From Clostridiales bacterium UBA6330 (GTDB taxonomy: Bacteria; Bacillota; Clostridia; Oscillospirales; CAG-272), in NCBI GenBank assembly GCA_002438075.1, contig DJSQ01000128.1, forward strand, positions 1-7,801: a DNA stretch of 7,801 nt, written 5' to 3'. Of this stretch, positions 5,537 through 7,801 are shown one piece after another (the stretch's first letter is position 1; the number at the start of each line of letters is the position of its first letter). The notes beneath the pieces are model-generated. The model ran no database searches. It worked only from the letters and a program-made list of their open reading frames with translations, and was not told the origin of the DNA. The position numbers were made by a program, and so were the translations under genes.

Positions 5537-6729
5537 TGAATTCTGCATCCCGAACGGGAAAACGGCATGAGCCTCTGTTTCATATTACGCGCAGGACCGA
5601 AATCGGTGCCGCGCACCGTTGCCTGATCCGCGCGGCGGCGATTATACTCGGTATGCTTCTGTCGGCGCTGGTGGTCGTGATTCTGACCGATTACAACCCG
5701 ATTGACATCTACAAGGCATTTTTTGAAGGAACCTTCGGCTCTCCCCGCAAGCTCTGGGTGACCTTGCAGGGCACGGCGGTTTTGCTCTGCATTGCAATCG
5801 CGGTGACCCCTGCGTTCCGTATGCGCTTCTGGAACACGGGTGCGGAGGGGCAGGTGCTGGTCTCGGCGCTTGCGGCGGCGGCTTGCATGGTATATGCGGG
5901 CGACCGTTTGCCGAGTGCGGTGCTGTTGGCGCTGATGTTTGTCGCGTCCATCGTGGCGGGCATTATCTGGGCGGTGATTCCCGCAATCTGCAAGGCGCTC
6001 TGGAACACCAACGAGACGCTTTTCACGCTGATGATGAACTACGTTGCCGCACAACTGGTGTCGTTCTGCATCATGGTGTGGGTTCCGAACGGCTCGCGCG
6101 TGCTGGGCGTGCTGAACCTTTCCAGCAAGAACGGCTGGTTCCCCGAAATCGCGGGGCAGAAGTATCTGCTGAACATTCTGATTGTGCTGGTGCTGACCGC
6201 GCTTATTTACGTTTATCTGCAATTCAGCAAGCACGGCTATGAGATTTCCGTGGTGGGCGAGAGCGAGAACACCGCGCGCTACATCGGAATCAGCGTCAAG
6301 AAGGTCATCATTCGGACCATGGTGCTCTCGGGCGCGCTCTGCGGCGTTGCGGGCATGATTCTCGTTGCGGGCGCGAGCCACACGGTGACCTCCGATTTGG
6401 TGGGCGGCGACGGCTTTACGGCTATCATGGTGTCGTGGCTGGCGAAGTTCAACCCGATTTTCATGCTTCTGACCTCCTTCCTGCTGATTTTTCTGCGGCG
6501 CGGCGCTTCGCAGATGGCAACCTCCTGCAACCTCAACGAGAGCGTTGCGGATATCATCACGGGTATCATCATTTTCTTCATCATCGGGTGCGAGTTCTTC
6601 ATCCGCTACCGCGTGAATTTCCGCCATCGGACAAAGGTTGAGGCGGTCGCGGAGCCCGAGAAGCCCGCGGAGCCCGAGGAGCCCGAAGCAATCCAAGAGA
6701 CCGAAGAGAAAGGAGCCGACGCGCAATGA
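5533..6729 (+). CDS. ABC nucleoside permease, first subunit (NupP-like)
   Basis: This is a membrane subunit of the importer, of the branched-chain amino acid/ribose permease superfamily (BPD_transp_2). After a basic cytoplasmic N-terminus (about 1-33) there are multiple hydrophobic segments, beginning with AAIILGMLLSALVVVI at about 35-50. Family motifs are present: FWNTGAEGQVL (about 99-109), NTNETLFTLMMNYVA (about 158-172) and VVGESENTARYIGI, the coupling-loop region that contacts the ATPase. The C-terminus has an unusual acidic tail of about 30 residues rich in Glu and Pro (EPEKPAEPEEPE), with DNA that repeats GAGCCCGAG-like units. The start overlaps the ATPase stop by 4 nt (ATGA), with GGGAGG (5518-5523) 9 nt upstream; an adjacent in-frame ATG at 5536 is also possible. 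Translational coupling to the ATPase is likely. Confidence 0.9.
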   Translation: MMNSASRTGKRHEPLFHITRRTEIGAAHRCLIRAAAIILGMLLSALVVVILTDYNPIDIYKAFFEGTFGSPRKLWVTLQGTAVLLCIAIAVTPAFRMRFWNTGAEGQVLVSALAAAACMVYAGDRLPSAVLLALMFVASIVAGIIWAVIPAICKALWNTNETLFTLMMNYVAAQLVSFCIMVWVPNGSRVLGVLNLSSKNGWFPEIAGQKYLLNILIVLVLTALIYVYLQFSKHGYEISVVGESENTARYIGISVKKVIIRTMVLSGALCGVAGMILVAGASHTVTSDLVGGDGFTAIMVSWLAKFNPIFMLLTSFLLIFLRRGASQMATSCNLNESVADIITGIIIFFIIGCEFFIRYRVNFRHRTKVEAVAEPEKPAEPEEPEAIQETEEKGADAQ

Positions 6730-7715
6730 ACACATGGATTTCGTTCCTCAATGCCGCGATTATTCAGAGCATTCCGCTCCTCTACGGCGCAACGGGTGAG
6801 ATTATCACCGAAAAGAGCGGCAACCTGAACCTCGGAATTCCGGGCATCATGTATGTCGGCGGCATTTCGGGCATCATCGGCGGCTACATTTACGAGCACG
6901 GCTGTCGGACTGCGGGCACGACCCCTGTGGCGGCGCTCTGCATTCTCATTCCGTTCCTGTCCTGTCTGCTCGGCTCGGCGCTGATGGCGCTGATTTACAG
7001 CTTTCTGACGGTTACGCTCCGTGCGAACCAGAACGTCACGGGCTTGGCGCTGACGACCTTCGGTGTCGGCGTGGGCAACTTCTTCGGCGGCTCGCTTCTG
7101 AGCTTTTTCGGCGAGAGCGGTTCGATTTCGCTTCTGGCAACTGGGACCTACTACAAGGCGTCGCTTCCGTTTGCGAAGAATCTCGGCTGGGTAGGGAAGC
7201 TGTTCTTCTCCTACGGCTTCCTTGCGTACCTTGCGATAGCGATTGCGATTTTTGCGGGCATTTTCCTGAACCGTTCGCGTGTGGGCTTGAATCTGCGCGC
7301 GGTTGGCGAAAGCCCTGCAACGGCGGATGCTGTGGGCATCAACGTGACGGCGTACAAATACGCGGCGACGGTGATCGGCGGCATGATTGCGGGTCTCGGC
7401 GGCTTGTACTTTGTAATGGACTACACGGGTGGTGCATGGACGAACAACGGCTTCGGTGACCGCGGCTGGCTTGCGATTGCGATTGTCATTTTCGCGCTCT
7501 GGAAGCCGATTGTGGGCATTCTCTGCTCGCTGATTTTTGGTGGACTTTACATCATTTGTGTTTACGTCCCCGCTCCGACCTCGGTAATCGAGCTGATCAA
7601 GATGCTCCCTTACGTTGTCACGATTATCGTTCTGGTTTCCGTGAGCATTCGGAAAAAGCGCGAAAACCAGCCCCCCGCCGCTTTGGGGCAGTCGTATTTT
7701 AGAGAGGAAAGGTGA
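6726..7715 (+). CDS. ABC nucleoside permease, second subunit (NupQ-like)
   Basis: This second permease pairs with the preceding one to form the transmembrane channel. The 329-residue protein has about eight to ten hydrophobic segments. The characteristic N-terminal motif ITEKSGNLNLGIPGIM (27-42) corresponds to the EKaGvlNiGveG motif of the family. It is followed by RANQNVTGLALTTFGVG (about 99-115) and the coupling loop RVGLNLRAVGESPATADAVG (about 185-204). The start overlaps the previous stop by ATGA, with AAAGGAG (6709-6715) 10 nt upstream, so it should be translationally coupled. The last residues (FREER) run straight into the repeat that begins after the stop. No further transporter or nucleoside-metabolism gene follows before the window ends. 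Substrate is inferred from family and context. Confidence 0.92.
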   Translation: MNTWISFLNAAIIQSIPLLYGATGEIITEKSGNLNLGIPGIMYVGGISGIIGGYIYEHGCRTAGTTPVAALCILIPFLSCLLGSALMALIYSFLTVTLRANQNVTGLALTTFGVGVGNFFGGSLLSFFGESGSISLLATGTYYKASLPFAKNLGWVGKLFFSYGFLAYLAIAIAIFAGIFLNRSRVGLNLRAVGESPATADAVGINVTAYKYAATVIGGMIAGLGGLYFVMDYTGGAWTNNGFGDRGWLAIAIVIFALWKPIVGILCSLIFGGLYIICVYVPAPTSVIELIKMLPYVVTIIVLVSVSIRKKRENQPPAALGQSYFREER

Positions 7716-7801
7716 GGAAGACCTTGGAGGCGCAGGGAGACCCCTTTCGGAGGGGTCTCCCTACCCTCCAAACCTCCCTGACCTACCCCGAACTTCCCCC
7801 A
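7716..7801 (+). repeat. Dispersed hairpin repeat, copy 2 (inverted, runs off the window)
   Basis: The element begins right after the NupQ-like stop. AAGACCTTGGAGGCGC (7718-7733) is followed by a 29-nt hairpin (7734-7762): AGGGAGACCCCT, loop TTCGG, AGGGGTCTCCCT. Then come a 22-nt block identical to copy 1 (7763-7784), five variable positions and GAACTTCCCCCA (7790-7801). The outer stem TTGGAGG (7724-7730) with CCTCCAA (7765-7771) is kept. Relative to the upstream gene it has the same orientation as copy 1. It is cut by the window edge, so it is unknown whether the long inverted repeat seen at 15-93 follows here. Confidence 0.85.

Noticed and set aside
3923..5548. Minus-strand open frame of 541 codons opposite the ATPase gene
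   Set aside because: It is a shadow of the double ATPase. The translation is rich in His, Gln and Arg without domains, and the plus strand carries all expected ABC motifs.
5335..6735. Minus-strand open frame of 466 codons opposite the permease gene
   Set aside because: Basic, low-complexity translation antisense to a recognised membrane protein, and overlapping the ATPase end as well.
2464..7715. Sugar or heme importer
   Set aside because: The family is often mislabelled this way. The BMP binding protein, the purine riboswitch and adjacent xpt fit nucleoside uptake better.

Overview
The window suggests a moderately GC-rich Firmicute, most likely a gut-type Clostridia of the Oscillospiraceae/Ruminococcaceae kind. 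The evidence is AAAGGAG/GGAGG ribosome binding sites, TTGAAA-17-TATAAT type promoters, a CD1247-type zinc-ribbon protein beside efp, and a Xpt / BMP-lipoprotein purine module typical of this class. This placement is inference from gene content, not from a marker gene.

Layout. Positions 1-170 hold a structured non-coding repeat: a 22-bp perfect inverted repeat joined to a nested hairpin element. Positions 171-1309 carry two minus-strand genes: efp (translation elongation factor P), then an acidic, cysteine-rich CD1247-like protein, with a terminator-like hairpin between them. Positions 1310-1664 are a divergent intergenic region with a good minus-strand promoter for efp, a near-consensus plus-strand promoter for the next gene, and three ACCGTCA boxes spaced exactly 11 bp apart. 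Positions 1665-2240 encode xanthine phosphoribosyltransferase (xpt).

Positions 2241-2463 are a regulatory leader: a likely promoter, a guanine-class purine riboswitch, an intrinsic terminator and a small hairpin before the ribosome binding site. The leader precedes a complete four-gene ABC importer of the BMP/Nup nucleoside family at 2464-7715: lipoprotein, double ATPase, permease and permease. The last three genes are joined by ATGA overlaps. A strong hairpin separates the lipoprotein from the ATPase. Positions 7716-7801 hold a second copy of the end repeat, inverted relative to the first.

Function. Xpt converts imported or recycled xanthine to XMP. The transporter probably brings in purine nucleosides, with its expression shut down by guanine or a related purine through the riboswitch. 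Together they form a purine-salvage locus.

The least explained items are four. The first is the pair of end repeats, which begin 1-4 nt after stop codons and whose central hairpins have five compensated base-pair changes. The second is a roughly 55-residue insertion in the first ATPase domain. The third is the 11-bp-phased box array in front of xpt. The fourth is the possible use of the riboswitch L3 loop as antiterminator.
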